A stretch of DNA of 64,000 bases from Colwellia echini (GCF_002843355.2 NZ_PJAI02000011.1:60964-124963), one strand, 5' to 3'; shown: positions 1 to 8,320, counted from the stretch's first letter. The notes: generated by a model from the sequence alone, not told the origin. Translations and numbers: made by a program.

Positions 1-949
1 GAACCATAGTAGCTTGAGGTAGTGTATAACCAATAATTTTAGCATTAACATAACTACCAAAACGTAGAGGTGACTGTACATTGCTTGCTGTTTTAGTTGC
101 GCTTAATAAATAAGGATCATCAAACTCGGCAACTAAGTAGCTCATACGGCTTTTGTTATCGATAACACCTTCACTACGACTTATTGTTGCATTCCATTGT
201 GTTTCTTTGCCGGCAAAATTTCCCAGCAAAATCACTTTACTGTTAACGCCTTGGTTGGCTAAAAATTCAAGTTGATTATCAGCCACAGGTAAACGAACTT
301 CTGCGGTATCGGTTGCCAACAAATGGCCTATCTTAGTACCCATTGCCACAAAAGTTCCTAAGCCAATATTACGGCTATTGATCATCGCATCATAAGGTGC
401 TCTTATTTCTGTTCGTTCTAAATTACGCTTTGCACGTAATACTGCGGCTTGTGCTGCTTTAACACGAGCAAGCTCTTGGGCAAGCTGTGGTTTACGTAAA
501 CTTAGCTCAGTTGGTGACGAAGTTGTTATTTTTTGCCATTCACGCTCTGCGACTTTACCTTGTGCTACTTCAGTTTCAAGTGCCGCTCTTGCGGTGGCCA
601 TCGCGGCTTGCGCTTCAATTAATGCTGCTTGATAATCATTAGGATCAATACGCGCCAATAATTGATTCTTCTTTATAAAACTACCGCGAAGAAAAGCATC
701 ACTTAATTCAACCACCTCGCCACTGACTTGAGCGACCAATTCGGTTTCATATTTAGCATTAACAACGCCATGTGATTTAACCTCTAAGACTAAAGGCGTT
801 ATTGATACCTCACTTACCTCAACAATAGGTCTGTTATCTTCTAGTGGTTTTTCTGCTGGTGGTTTTTTCAAACTAGTAAAACCAACCATGGCTGCAGCGC
901 CAATGATTAAGATAACGAGAGGTAAGATAATTTGTTTTTTAGTAACCAC
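1..949 (-). CDS. RND efflux pump periplasmic adaptor (MFP/HlyD family), 3' truncated by window edge
   Basis: The frame stays open from the left edge to a GTG at 949, preceded by AAGGGA. About 316 residues are visible. The N-terminus has a single membrane anchor (about residues 7-23, IILPLVILIIGAAAMVGF). It is followed by a lipoyl-like half motif (VVNAKYETELVAQVSGEVVEL), an Ala/Gln/Glu-rich alpha-helical hairpin (about 105-150), the second lipoyl half (RTEIRAPYDAMINSRNIGLGTFV), and the beta-barrel region typical of AcrA/MexA-type adaptors. In this family the protein links an inner-membrane RND pump to an outer-membrane channel. The pump gene would be expected to the left of the window. The substrate cannot be told from the adaptor alone. 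The family call is secure. Confidence 0.88.
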   Translation of the reverse strand, partial: MVTKKQIILPLVILIIGAAAMVGFTSLKKPPAEKPLEDNRPIVEVSEVSITPLVLEVKSHGVVNAKYETELVAQVSGEVVELSDAFLRGSFIKKNQLLARIDPNDYQAALIEAQAAMATARAALETEVAQGKVAEREWQKITTSSPTELSLRKPQLAQELARVKAAQAAVLRAKRNLERTEIRAPYDAMINSRNIGLGTFVAMGTKIGHLLATDTAEVRLPVADNQLEFLANQGVNSKVILLGNFAGKETQWNATISRSEGVIDNKSRMSYLVAEFDDPYLLSATKTASNVQSPLRFGSYVNAKIIGYTLPQATMV

Positions 950-1020
950 TATAATCCCTTATATTTTTATTGTAGATGCGAACAAGCTGTTATGTTCTAT
1001 GAGTATTATTTACTGACGCT

Positions 1021-1063
1021 TAATATGGTATGTATTTGCTATTACAAGATACACACCATATTA
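1021..1063. promoter_or_regulatory. Imperfect inverted repeat, operator-like, upstream of the efflux adaptor
   Basis: The left arm TAATATGGTATGTATTTG is nearly the reverse complement of the right arm, whose complement reads TAATATGGTGTGTATCTTG. There are about three differences and a short central spacer. It lies about 70 bases upstream of the adaptor GTG, in the position of a repressor operator. TetR- or MarR-type regulators of RND pumps commonly bind such dyads, but no regulator gene is visible, so the assignment is inference. Confidence 0.4.
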
Positions 1064-1315
1064 GTATTAAATATTTCATTTAATACTGTTTAAACTTAAA
1101 TATCTTATTAATCAGTGATTTAAATTTATTTTTCATTGAGTGTTATTAAGTATTAGTTAAATAATTCACCAATTATAAGCTAAGAACATTACATCAGTCA
1201 CTTAACAGAATAACTATTTAAATAACATTTTAGTTATTTTAACCATTTTTTAGGTTATTTATAAATTACATTATCATGTTAACTTTTTGGTAGCTGTGTA
1301 AGCTCCGTTAAATCG

Positions 1316-1345
1316 TTGGGTATACGCAATTGAATAAGCTATAAT
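1316..1345 (+). promoter_or_regulatory. Sigma70-like promoter for cvfB
   Basis: TTGGGT (1316-1321) and TATAAT (1340-1345) are separated by 18 bases, about 40 bases upstream of the cvfB ATG. The -10 sits inside the short palindrome AGCTATAATAGCT. Confidence 0.45.
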
Positions 1346-1385
1346 AGCTAAAATTAATAATGAAAAATTCTCCTACGGCCTTCAC

Positions 1386-2276
1386 ATGACTGATCAACGA
1401 ACATCCGAGAAAAATACTGAACAGCAAGCTATTCAGCTCACCACACATGCACAAATTGGTAAATTTAATAACCTTAAAGTTATTGCCCTTATGGACAACG
1501 GTGCTTATTTAAATGCCGGTGAGCTAGGTGAGATATTACTACCTAAACGTTATTTACCAGAAGCTTGTAAAGTCGGTGATTTACTTAAGGTATTTCTTTA
1601 TGTTGATTCTGCTGATCGACTTGTAGCTACAACAACAACGCCTCTTGCACAGGTAGGTGAGTTTGTTTCGTTAAAAGTTGTACAAGTCAATAAAATGGGC
1701 GCTTTTCTAGATTGGGGTTTACCTAAAGATTTATTAGTACCTTATAATCAACAACATACCGAAATGGAAGTAGGTAAATATTACCTAGTTCGCGTATATC
1801 TTGATCAAAGTACAGACCGTATTGCTGCCTCAAGTAAGCTTGATAAGTTTATTGATATTTGGCCAGCAGATTACCAAACAGGTGATAAAGTTAACTTAAT
1901 TATAGGCGGACAAACTGATTTAGGTTACAAGGCTATTATTAATGATTTGCATTGGGGGCTACTCTACGAAAATGAGATTTTCCAACATTTACGTGTTGGT
2001 AAACAAATGATTGGATATATCAAACAAGTCCGTGAAGATGGTCGCATAGATCTGATTTTATCGCGTGGCAGTAAAAATAAGGTTAATGATTTTTCTGAAA
2101 AGTTATTAGCGCATATTGCCGACCGTGGTGGCATTACGCCATTAAATGATAAAAGTGCTCCTGAATTAATTCAAAGAACATTAGGCGTGAGTAAAAAAAC
2201 CTTCAAAGCGACTGTAGGTAATTTACTGAAAAACGGTAAAATTGAGTTAGTAAAAGAAGGGATTAAATTAGTTTAA
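1386..2276 (+). CDS. cvfB: CvfB-like S1-domain RNA-binding protein
   Basis: 296 aa, no signal peptide, cytoplasmic. Tandem S1-like OB-fold modules run through residues 20-235. Typical strands are IGKFNNLKVIALMDNGAYLNAG (first module), VGEFVSLKVVQVNKMGAFLDWGL (second) and VGKQMIGYIKQVREDGRIDLIL (third). A C-terminal winged-helix-like segment (about 236-296, ending KTFKATVGNLLKNGKIELVKEGIKLV) completes the CvfB/YitL architecture. In Staphylococcus, CvfB binds RNA and affects virulence gene expression; the role in gammaproteobacteria is poorly defined. It appears monocistronic, with its own promoter-like sequence and a strong downstream terminator. Confidence 0.85.
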   Translation: MTDQRTSEKNTEQQAIQLTTHAQIGKFNNLKVIALMDNGAYLNAGELGEILLPKRYLPEACKVGDLLKVFLYVDSADRLVATTTTPLAQVGEFVSLKVVQVNKMGAFLDWGLPKDLLVPYNQQHTEMEVGKYYLVRVYLDQSTDRIAASSKLDKFIDIWPADYQTGDKVNLIIGGQTDLGYKAIINDLHWGLLYENEIFQHLRVGKQMIGYIKQVREDGRIDLILSRGSKNKVNDFSEKLLAHIADRGGITPLNDKSAPELIQRTLGVSKKTFKATVGNLLKNGKIELVKEGIKLV

Positions 2277-2289
2277 TTCGTGACATTTA

Positions 2290-2325
2290 AGTTGAACTTG
2301 AAAGAATGGAGTTGAACTTGAAAGA
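2290..2325. repeat. Two direct copies of a 16-bp sequence, 20-bp period
   Basis: AGTTGAACTTGAAAGA occurs at 2290-2305 and again at 2310-2325, just after the cvfB stop. A degenerate third copy (AATTGAATTAG) follows. This looks like slippage or tandem duplication in the 3' untranslated region. No function is claimed. Confidence 0.7.
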
Positions 2326-2374
2326 GTAAAATTGAATTAGTGTCTCGTCCTGAAATACGTTGACGGTTTTAATG

Positions 2375-2408
2375 AAAGGGTCTGTAACATTGTTACAGAC
2401 CCTTTTTT
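2375..2408. terminator. Bidirectional intrinsic terminator between cvfB and the TonB receptor
   Basis: A perfect stem AAAGGGTCTGTAAC / GTTACAGACCCTTT with loop ATT is flanked by A-runs on the left and six T on the right. It lies between convergent genes and can terminate transcripts from both directions. Confidence 0.9.
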
Positions 2409-2446
2409 ATAGCGATTAAATTTTATTAAAAATATCGTTGTAAAAG

Positions 2447-4927
2447 TTAAAAGCTACCACGAATACCCACACTGATATTACGCGCTGGTAATGGAGCAAC
2501 ATCTTTAAGGAATGAAGTATGCACTCTCGCATGTACATTCGCTAAATTTTGACCTTTAATATACACGATAAAATCATCGCCAATGCCATCGATATAATAA
2601 TTAAAATAAGCATCAACCATAGTATAACTATCGGTACTTGTTTCACGCTCTGCAATATCATCTTGCGCAAAGTAATGCGTAAAGCTTAGCTCAGTATCAA
2701 ACGACTCTGCTTGATAATCTAATATACCACCAAGTCGTAATGGCGGGATACGTGGTAAATTATCGTTAACCTCTGCGTTTACTAAACGAGCTCTTATATA
2801 ATCAGAAAATACTGTTGCGGTAAAACCTGATGTTACTTGATAGATAAACTCGGCTTCACCACCATACATTACCACGTCTTCTTGCTGATAAATGTAGATA
2901 GGTAAAGCACCTTCATGCTCAGCTGTGTCAACATGGTCATCGTGATAAAATAAGCCGGTATTATTTTGATAATAGTAATCATCAATTTGATTATAAAAGG
3001 CACTTAATACATAGCCAAAGTCACCATTAAACTTACGGAAAGTCAGATCAAAATTTAATGATGTTTCAACCCTTGGTGCTTGCTCTGGGCTTTCAACATG
3101 TATTTCTCCATCTTCTTCGTGAATATCAAACCCTGCCCCTACTTCAAAGGTGTTTGTACCTATATGCGGGCCGAATGAAAACAATTCACCTGCTGAAGGT
3201 GCACGTTGTGAAAATGCCAATGACATGCCAATATTATAGCCTTCTTGGTAATCCCAAACTAAGCCTGTAGAAGCACTAATAGGTGTAAAGTCTTGAGTGT
3301 CAAATGAAGCTAACATGTTGTCATGGTCATCGCCATGATCATCATGGTCGTCATGATCTCCTTCAAAGCCAACAATACTGTCTTCTACATCAATGTTAAC
3401 TTGCTCTAGCCTTGCACCTAATTGTAATAAGACGGAGCCAAAATGTTTTTCTTCTAACCAAGCAAGTGCCAACATTGTTGATTTAGATGGCGGAGAAAAT
3501 GCTTCTTCACCCTGTGCGGCAAAATCTGAGTTCTTATAATGAACTGTCCAAGCGCCTTGCCAATCAAAGTAGTTTTGATGATATAAATCAAGACGTGCTT
3601 CAGTACTTTTATTGGTGAATGTTGTACCAACAAAACCTTCTTCTATCTCTTGATGATTATAATCACTATATGCAAATTTGCCAGCTACTTTAGTGATAAA
3701 ACCTTGCTCAAAGTTATACTCACCTAGCATTTGCCATCTGTCTTGATGCATTTTGGCATAAACCTCTTCCTCGGCATGCTCTTCTTCATCACTATGTTCA
3801 TCTGCATGGTCATCATCATCGTGGTCGTGATCATGCCCAGCATGGCTATGACCAGGTATGCCATATTCACGATTCATAAAGCCATATGAAAGGCCGATAA
3901 AACCATTATCAAGTAAATAGCTCGAGCCAAACGTTGCGCCATTACCTGTTGAAGAACTATTTGCTAATTTATAGTCTGCTGATTCATCGTAACCACCTTC
4001 TTCATCTTCTGTTTCTGCAGGTCCAGCAAGCTTATAGTCTTTAGAATCACGCCAATAACCATCAACATGAAAGGCAACATCTTCAGTTCCAGTTTGCAGA
4101 TTTGCTGAGGCCTGTCTTTCATTAGATACATCGTTATATTGTAACAAGTAATCGACTTCAGTATCGCTGCTAGTTGGCACACGACCGTCAACAATGTTAA
4201 CCACCCCACCAATAGCGCCACTACCATAAAATAATGTTGCTGGACCACGTAATACTTCAATTTGCGTTGCCGTTGTTGTTTCAGCGGCAACAACATGATC
4301 AGGACCGACACGTGACGCATCACCTACATCTAAACCATTTTGCGTAATAAGTACTCTCGGGCCATCTAAACCTCGAATAACCGGTGTGCTTGACACTGGG
4401 CCATAATAACTTGAGTTGATACCCACTTCATTTTTTAAAGTCTCACCTAAAGTCGCTGCTTGTTTCATTTTTAATTCATCAGCACTGACCACATTAATAG
4501 GTAACGCTGACTCAATAGAAGAGGCATGCAGTGGTGTTGCATATACATCAACCACTTCCATCACCGATTTAAATAAAACTACATTTACCTTACTAATTTC
4601 ATCAGCCGTCACCGTAACGGTTTGATTTTTATGGCTGTACTTTTTAGAGCTTATATGCAGTTCTACTTTACCTTCCTTAACATCTGTAAAACTGAATTCA
4701 CCTTGGGCGTTGGTGAATACTTTAGTTGTATCATGGTCTATTTGTATAGCGGCATTATCAATAGGTTCACCTTGTTCATTTACTACAACTCCTGATATCT
4801 GTTTGGCAAAAACATTTGAGCTAAAAAACAATAAGGTTAACCATAACAAACAACTAAAGCTAGCTGTTGCTTTAAAAAAATATTTTACGTGAGCTGTAAA
4901 GCTCACTTTATTTACCCTGGAATACAT
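2447..4927 (-). CDS. TonB-dependent outer-membrane receptor, histidine-rich, probable zinc receptor (ZnuD-like)
   Basis: 826 aa. A signal peptide (about 1-41, ending SNVFA) precedes a carboxypeptidase-regulatory-like beta-sandwich (about 43-118). A TonB box-like VMEVVDVYA, a plug domain (about 135-250, with LRGPATLFYGSGAIGGVVNI) and a beta-barrel ending in aromatic GIRGSF follow. Extracellular loops carry His/Asp/Glu clusters (near 363-390, HAGHDHDHDDDDHADEH, and near 520-535, DHDDHDDHGDDHD). Such loops are characteristic of metal, especially zinc, receptors of the ZnuD type. It lies directly downstream of a small His/Cys secreted protein, and the pair is preceded by a perfect Zur-type operator. 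The zinc assignment is therefore supported by loops, operator and neighbour, though not proven. Confidence 0.82.
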   Translation of the reverse strand: MYSRVNKVSFTAHVKYFFKATASFSCLLWLTLLFFSSNVFAKQISGVVVNEQGEPIDNAAIQIDHDTTKVFTNAQGEFSFTDVKEGKVELHISSKKYSHKNQTVTVTADEISKVNVVLFKSVMEVVDVYATPLHASSIESALPINVVSADELKMKQAATLGETLKNEVGINSSYYGPVSSTPVIRGLDGPRVLITQNGLDVGDASRVGPDHVVAAETTTATQIEVLRGPATLFYGSGAIGGVVNIVDGRVPTSSDTEVDYLLQYNDVSNERQASANLQTGTEDVAFHVDGYWRDSKDYKLAGPAETEDEEGGYDESADYKLANSSSTGNGATFGSSYLLDNGFIGLSYGFMNREYGIPGHSHAGHDHDHDDDDHADEHSDEEEHAEEEVYAKMHQDRWQMLGEYNFEQGFITKVAGKFAYSDYNHQEIEEGFVGTTFTNKSTEARLDLYHQNYFDWQGAWTVHYKNSDFAAQGEEAFSPPSKSTMLALAWLEEKHFGSVLLQLGARLEQVNIDVEDSIVGFEGDHDDHDDHGDDHDNMLASFDTQDFTPISASTGLVWDYQEGYNIGMSLAFSQRAPSAGELFSFGPHIGTNTFEVGAGFDIHEEDGEIHVESPEQAPRVETSLNFDLTFRKFNGDFGYVLSAFYNQIDDYYYQNNTGLFYHDDHVDTAEHEGALPIYIYQQEDVVMYGGEAEFIYQVTSGFTATVFSDYIRARLVNAEVNDNLPRIPPLRLGGILDYQAESFDTELSFTHYFAQDDIAERETSTDSYTMVDAYFNYYIDGIGDDFIVYIKGQNLANVHARVHTSFLKDVAPLPARNISVGIRGSF

Positions 4928-4964
4928 AATTAATTTTCCGACAAGATATTCTGAAAAAACGTTA

Positions 4965-5002
4965 AGTTATTTCTCTATAAACAGTAAATATAGAGATAAC
5001 TA
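4965..5002. promoter_or_regulatory. Intercistronic inverted repeat upstream of the zinc TonB receptor
   Basis: AGTTATTTCTCTATA pairs with TATAGAGATAACT, with a two-base bulge and a loop of about ten bases. It lies 38-75 bases upstream of the receptor ATG, between the two genes of the presumed operon. It could be an mRNA processing or attenuation hairpin, or an operator. There is no T-run, so a simple terminator is unlikely. Confidence 0.35.
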
Positions 5003-5146
5003 ATTTAAAAGGTGCATTATTAATGACGCTGCTATTATTTAGCACTGCTCTTAATAATAAAAATCGTTGATATTGTTTAAATTTCTAATTAATAGTAAAT
5101 GAACACAATAAGTTCAATTGCCAGATAAATAATCTAGCACCGAAAC

Positions 5147-5449
5147 TTAAACAATATAAAATGTTGGCGGTGCTCTTAAACGAGGAAAAATATAAGCTTG
5201 AAAGCTAAAAAGAGGAAAAGTTGTGATAACTTTATTAACGCTATATACGTCTTGAAATACAGGAAAAACAGCTGGTATTTTTGTTGGTGTATCAATGCTT
5301 TGTTGACATAAATGACAGTCGTGCTGATCGAACGACATCGATTTTTCTGGTGTCCCTGGTACGTCGTAATGACCACTGTGCGCAAAAAATGTCGTACAAA
5401 AGAGCAGTAGTATTATAGCACTTTGAATCAATTGTTTATTTTTTAGCAT
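5147..5449 (-). CDS. Small secreted His/Cys protein, putative zinc chaperone of a Zur-controlled unit
   Basis: 100 aa from the ATG at 5449. An upstream in-frame ATG at 5509 would place the Zur operator inside the gene and is rejected. The N-terminal signal peptide (about 1-25, IILLLFCTTFFAHS) precedes a short mature region with HSGHYD and the metal-ligand motif DQHDCHLC. The C-terminus is hydrophobic and ends in LRAPPTFYIV. This resembles small DUF2946-type proteins and the proteins I recall being annotated as zinc chaperones beside zinc-uptake genes in Shewanella and Colwellia. It is upstream of and co-oriented with the histidine-rich TonB receptor, 219 bases apart. The role in periplasmic zinc handling is inferred from ligands and context. 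Confidence 0.62.
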   Translation of the reverse strand: MLKNKQLIQSAIILLLFCTTFFAHSGHYDVPGTPEKSMSFDQHDCHLCQQSIDTPTKIPAVFPVFQDVYSVNKVITTFPLFSFQAYIFPRLRAPPTFYIV

Positions 5450-5471
5450 GACTTGACATATCACCGAGGAA

Positions 5472-5496
5472 TTAAATGTTATAATATAACATTTAA
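5472..5496. promoter_or_regulatory. Zur box (perfect 25-bp palindrome)
   Basis: The arms TTAAATGTTATA and TATAACATTTAA surround a single central A, giving a perfect 12-1-12 dyad. This matches the established enterobacterial Zur consensus core (AAATGTTATA-N-TATAACATTT) at every arm position. It lies 23 bases upstream of the small His/Cys gene, where bound Zur would block transcription when zinc is sufficient. Confidence 0.85.
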
Positions 5497-5536
5497 TTAC
5501 AAGCTTCAATCATAAGGTGATGACTTTCGTTCATAT

Positions 5537-5568
5537 GATGTAAATTAGCAATATTGTAAATTTACATC
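5537..5568. promoter_or_regulatory. Inverted repeat of GATGTAAATT, operator-like
   Basis: GATGTAAATT (5537-5546) and AATTTACATC (5559-5568) form a dyad with a 12-base spacer. The right arm itself lies in the perfect 12-mer palindrome TGTAAATTTACA. It sits between the Zur box and the promoter of the next rightward gene, so it could control either. The regulator is unknown. Confidence 0.35.
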
Positions 5569-5683
5569 AAAAAACATCTCTGAAATAAAGCCCCTGCACT
5601 ATACTACTCTTGTATTTGAATATTTACCTCACCGTAAAACGCTAATAAATGCTGTGCAATATTGTTCAACTGTACAACTAAAG

Positions 5684-5692
5684 TGTTATAAT
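5684..5692 (+). promoter_or_regulatory. Extended -10 promoter for the TraF-like gene
   Basis: TGTTATAAT is an exact extended -10 (TGnTATAAT). The upstream TTCAAC at 5665-5670 is only a weak -35. It lies about 35 bases before the ATG at 5727. An AAGGA ribosome site is at 5714-5718. Confidence 0.5.
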
Positions 5693-5726
5693 TTGTTTCA
5701 ATATTTAACATTACAAGGATATATAT

Positions 5727-7016
5727 ATGAGCCCTGCGGCAACACCTCACCCACTAAAAACTAGCGCAAGAGCAATTAAAAATGCCCTTTTATTACTGCC
5801 ATTAATGGCAATTTCATTACCAAGTTACGCTGAAAGCTTTACCGCTAAACGCGCTGGTCAAGGTTTTACAGGAATAACTCAAGACTTTACTTCATCGTTA
5901 AGTAACCCTGCATTATTAACTAAGTTTGACGATGATGACGATGTTTTTCTTTCGTTAAACTTAGGTGCTATAGGCTCTGAATATAAAGTTATCGAAACGC
6001 TTGGCGATGTAGTGGATGATCTTGACGATCTCGTTGATGAGATTAATGATCTTCCATACCAAAATTTTCAAAATGATGCTCAAAAACAAGCTTATTATGA
6101 CAGTTTGTATGAGCAAGTAGATGTTATTGTTGATGATTTCAATGAGATTGATGAGAAAATCGTTCGTGTTAGTAATGGCTTAAATTTACAAGTTATTATT
6201 CCAAACAAATATCTCAGCCTCGGGTTATTTACCAATCAATATGGCCGTTATGGTGGTTTTGTCGATTATAACCAAGACGATGAAAACGTATTAGATAACG
6301 CGATTAATAATTGTATCGACTCTGTTAATAACGCTAATTGTAACCTTAACTTAGATGACCTTGATTCATCAACATTAGCCGCAGGTTACTCTATTGCCGA
6401 AGTAGGCTTTATGGCTGCTTATCCTGTTATTAATCATGCTAACTATGACTTGAGTATTGGCGCAAAATTAAAATATCAACGCATTGACCTTTATTATAAT
6501 AAAGCCGCGGTTAGTGATTTTGATGACGATGATTACGATTTAACCACAGACGATAACCTAACAGATCAAAGTGGGACGAATGTTGACTTAGGTATGTACA
6601 CTTCTTGGGGTGACGAGCGCCAATGGACTGCAGCTTTAGTGCTAAATAATTTAATGGGACAATCAGTACTTCTTCCTGAACAGAATGTTAGTTTTGATTT
6701 AGACAGCAGCGCAACCTTAGGCTTAAGTTATCAAAATACTTGGGTTAGCCTAGCAACAGAAATAGACTTAACTGACAGAGAAGGCTTTGAAAATTTACAA
6801 GCTTCAAAGTTTGCAGGTATTGGGGCAGAGTTTCGTTTATATGAACATTTTCAATTTCGTTTAGGTTACCGTGCTGATTTAAATGATGTTGAAGAAAACA
6901 TATACACTGCCGGTATTGGTATTTCACCTTGGGATGTTTTTGCGGTAGATTTTGCAGCCTTCGCTGGTGATAACGATACAATAGGTGGCGCGTTACAGCT
7001 AAGCTTGAAGTTATAA
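5727..7016 (+). CDS. TraF-like outer-membrane protein (conjugal transfer TraF_2 family)
   Basis: 429 aa. A long n-region and signal peptide end near residue 35 (LPSYA). The mature start is FTAKRAGQGFTGITQDFTSSLSNPALLTKF, a motif shared with FadL-like and TraF_2 barrels that carry a conserved NPA motif. The rest is rich in alternating strands ending with ALQLSLKL, and has Asp-rich loops (DDDDDV, DDDDYDLTTDDN). Databases often name this family conjugal transfer protein TraF, but no other conjugation gene is nearby. It is better read as a chromosomal outer-membrane barrel of unknown substrate. Residues about 85-145 form an acidic, possibly helical insertion. It appears monocistronic. Confidence 0.7.
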   Translation: MSPAATPHPLKTSARAIKNALLLLPLMAISLPSYAESFTAKRAGQGFTGITQDFTSSLSNPALLTKFDDDDDVFLSLNLGAIGSEYKVIETLGDVVDDLDDLVDEINDLPYQNFQNDAQKQAYYDSLYEQVDVIVDDFNEIDEKIVRVSNGLNLQVIIPNKYLSLGLFTNQYGRYGGFVDYNQDDENVLDNAINNCIDSVNNANCNLNLDDLDSSTLAAGYSIAEVGFMAAYPVINHANYDLSIGAKLKYQRIDLYYNKAAVSDFDDDDYDLTTDDNLTDQSGTNVDLGMYTSWGDERQWTAALVLNNLMGQSVLLPEQNVSFDLDSSATLGLSYQNTWVSLATEIDLTDREGFENLQASKFAGIGAEFRLYEHFQFRLGYRADLNDVEENIYTAGIGISPWDVFAVDFAAFAGDNDTIGGALQLSLKL

Positions 7017-7040
7017 TCAACTCCTTGAAGCTAGCTATTC

Positions 7041-7065
7041 GGTGCTAGGAGTTAAACCTAGCACC
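7041..7065. terminator. Stem-loop between convergent genes
   Basis: GGTGCTAGG / CCTAGCACC is a perfect 9-bp stem with a 7-base loop, 24 bases after the TraF-like stop. It lacks a clear T-run, so its strength as a terminator is uncertain. Confidence 0.5.
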
Positions 7066-7072
7066 TAAACCT

Positions 7073-7107
7073 CTAGAACCTAGAACCTAGAACCTAGAAC
7101 CTAGAAC
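7073..7107. repeat. Heptamer tandem repeat (CTAGAAC)x5
   Basis: Five exact copies of CTAGAAC with 7-bp period occupy the gap between two convergent genes. Partial copies flank them on the right. It is a simple-sequence locus expected to vary in copy number by slippage. It is outside genes, so no effect on coding is expected. Confidence 0.9.
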
Positions 7108-7120
7108 CTAAGAGCTTAAG

Positions 7121-8320
7121 TTAAAACTCAAAGTAATTGGTAAATACTTTATACAATTCTGAGCCTTGAGTAACATTCGCTGAAGCGAAATGCAAAATAG
7201 GTAGAACGGTTTGATCCAATGATACATAGTGTAATGCCTTACTTTCATTCTCCTTATTAATACTACTATCACCATAAACATCCATTCTTAAAATTCTTGC
7301 TAATGGCTCACCTGCAGCAAGCGGCTTACCAAAACCAGCAAGATAGTCAACCATTCCGCCCATCGGCGCATAATAGGTTTTATAGTCTTTAAGATGACAA
7401 GCATAACGTGTCATTTCTTTGGGTTGATATTCACTGCCGCCAATTGCACCTTTATATTGTAAATAAGTAAGCAAATCACGGGCATCTTCTTTGGCTACGT
7501 CTAAATCAATTTGCTCTTGTGAGCCAAGTTCAACAGTGTAAGCTTCTTTATCAAAAATGCCCTGCCCCATAGTAAAATCACGACCTAAATCAACAAAAGC
7601 CTCTTGTAAATACCACCACGGACAAAAATTAGCTTCATCCATAGCGCCATCAAAGCCATTAGGAATAAGTAACGTGTGTTCAATATTGAAATACTTTGCG
7701 CTCGCTTTTGAATACTCAGCACAATACAAATGTTTGCTCGAAATAGGCCCTGTATGTAAATCTAAAACAATGTCGGCTTTATGCGCTAAACGCTGCAATT
7801 GATAAGCAATGCGTTGACCTGTTGATAAGCCCCACACAGAAGGCGCTAACTTAGCATCAATTTGCTCAGCTACAAGTTGCTCAAACCTAGCTTTGATCTC
7901 TTCTTCACTCGAGGTAAGGTGTTGCTCAGCAAAAGGTTTAATAATACTTTGATCGAAGTGGTACATACGATTCCAGTTTTCACCGGTAATTGGATCAAAA
8001 CGACCTAAGGTATACTCGCCACTTTTATGGCTATTACCAATAGGGTTAGCATAAGGTACTAAAGTAATATTAGCCTTAAGTTCACTATGCTGTAGTAATT
8101 CAAGTAATTGAAAAATAACTGCATTACCTTGTACTTCAGCACCATGCATATTCGCTTGTATATAAACATTCGGTGCAATGCTTTGCTCTGCAGTATTCAC
8201 TGCTGATAAGTTATCTTCTGAGCTATTTTCTTCAGCTTTAAATGAAAAAACAGGTACTGTCAGTTTAGTGCCACAGGCCATTTCACCAACAGACATTATT
8301 TCTTTAGTAAAGGTATTCAT
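7121..8320 (-). CDS. Succinylglutamate desuccinylase/aspartoacylase (AstE-like) M14 zinc hydrolase
   Basis: 399 aa, no signal peptide. Zinc and catalytic residues of the M14 AstE/aspartoacylase group are visible: His59 and Glu62 in NMHGAEVQG, His189 in LDLHTG, and Glu264 in YTVELGSQ. The family removes N-acyl (succinyl or acetyl) groups from amino acids. It is the last gene of a leftward trio with a fold-III PLP decarboxylase and a DapD-like N-succinyltransferase. An N-succinyl-amino-acid intermediate is therefore the likely substrate, and N-succinyl-diaminopimelate is an attractive guess. It is distinct from typical DapE (M20 family). The family is secure; the substrate is inference. Confidence 0.8.
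   Translation of the reverse strand: MNTFTKEIMSVGEMACGTKLTVPVFSFKAEENSSEDNLSAVNTAEQSIAPNVYIQANMHGAEVQGNAVIFQLLELLQHSELKANITLVPYANPIGNSHKSGEYTLGRFDPITGENWNRMYHFDQSIIKPFAEQHLTSSEEEIKARFEQLVAEQIDAKLAPSVWGLSTGQRIAYQLQRLAHKADIVLDLHTGPISSKHLYCAEYSKASAKYFNIEHTLLIPNGFDGAMDEANFCPWWYLQEAFVDLGRDFTMGQGIFDKEAYTVELGSQEQIDLDVAKEDARDLLTYLQYKGAIGGSEYQPKEMTRYACHLKDYKTYYAPMGGMVDYLAGFGKPLAAGEPLARILRMDVYGDSSINKENESKALHYVSLDQTVLPILHFASANVTQGSELYKVFTNYFEF

Larger units (their letters stand above)
950..1385. other. Divergent intergenic region between efflux adaptor and cvfB
   Basis: 436 bases without a supported gene. It contains the imperfect palindrome at 1021-1063, listed separately, and a promoter-like pair for cvfB at 1316-1345. 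The rest is very AT-rich with no other structure that I can name. Confidence 0.6.

Noticed and set aside
3964..4323. 119-codon open frame within the zinc TonB receptor gene
   Set aside because: Same strand, different frame, composition of a frame-shifted receptor. The receptor frame is intact throughout.
5176..5385. 69-codon frame overlapping the small His/Cys gene
   Set aside because: Alternate frame of the same DNA; the accepted frame has a signal peptide and metal-ligand motif, this one has neither.
5450..5509. N-terminal extension of the small His/Cys protein to an ATG at 5509
   Set aside because: It would translate through the perfect Zur operator. The shorter form has a proper signal peptide.
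5727..7016. Conjugation locus, suggested by the TraF family name
   Set aside because: No other transfer gene, relaxase, origin of transfer or integrase is nearby. The family name is a database label for an outer-membrane barrel.
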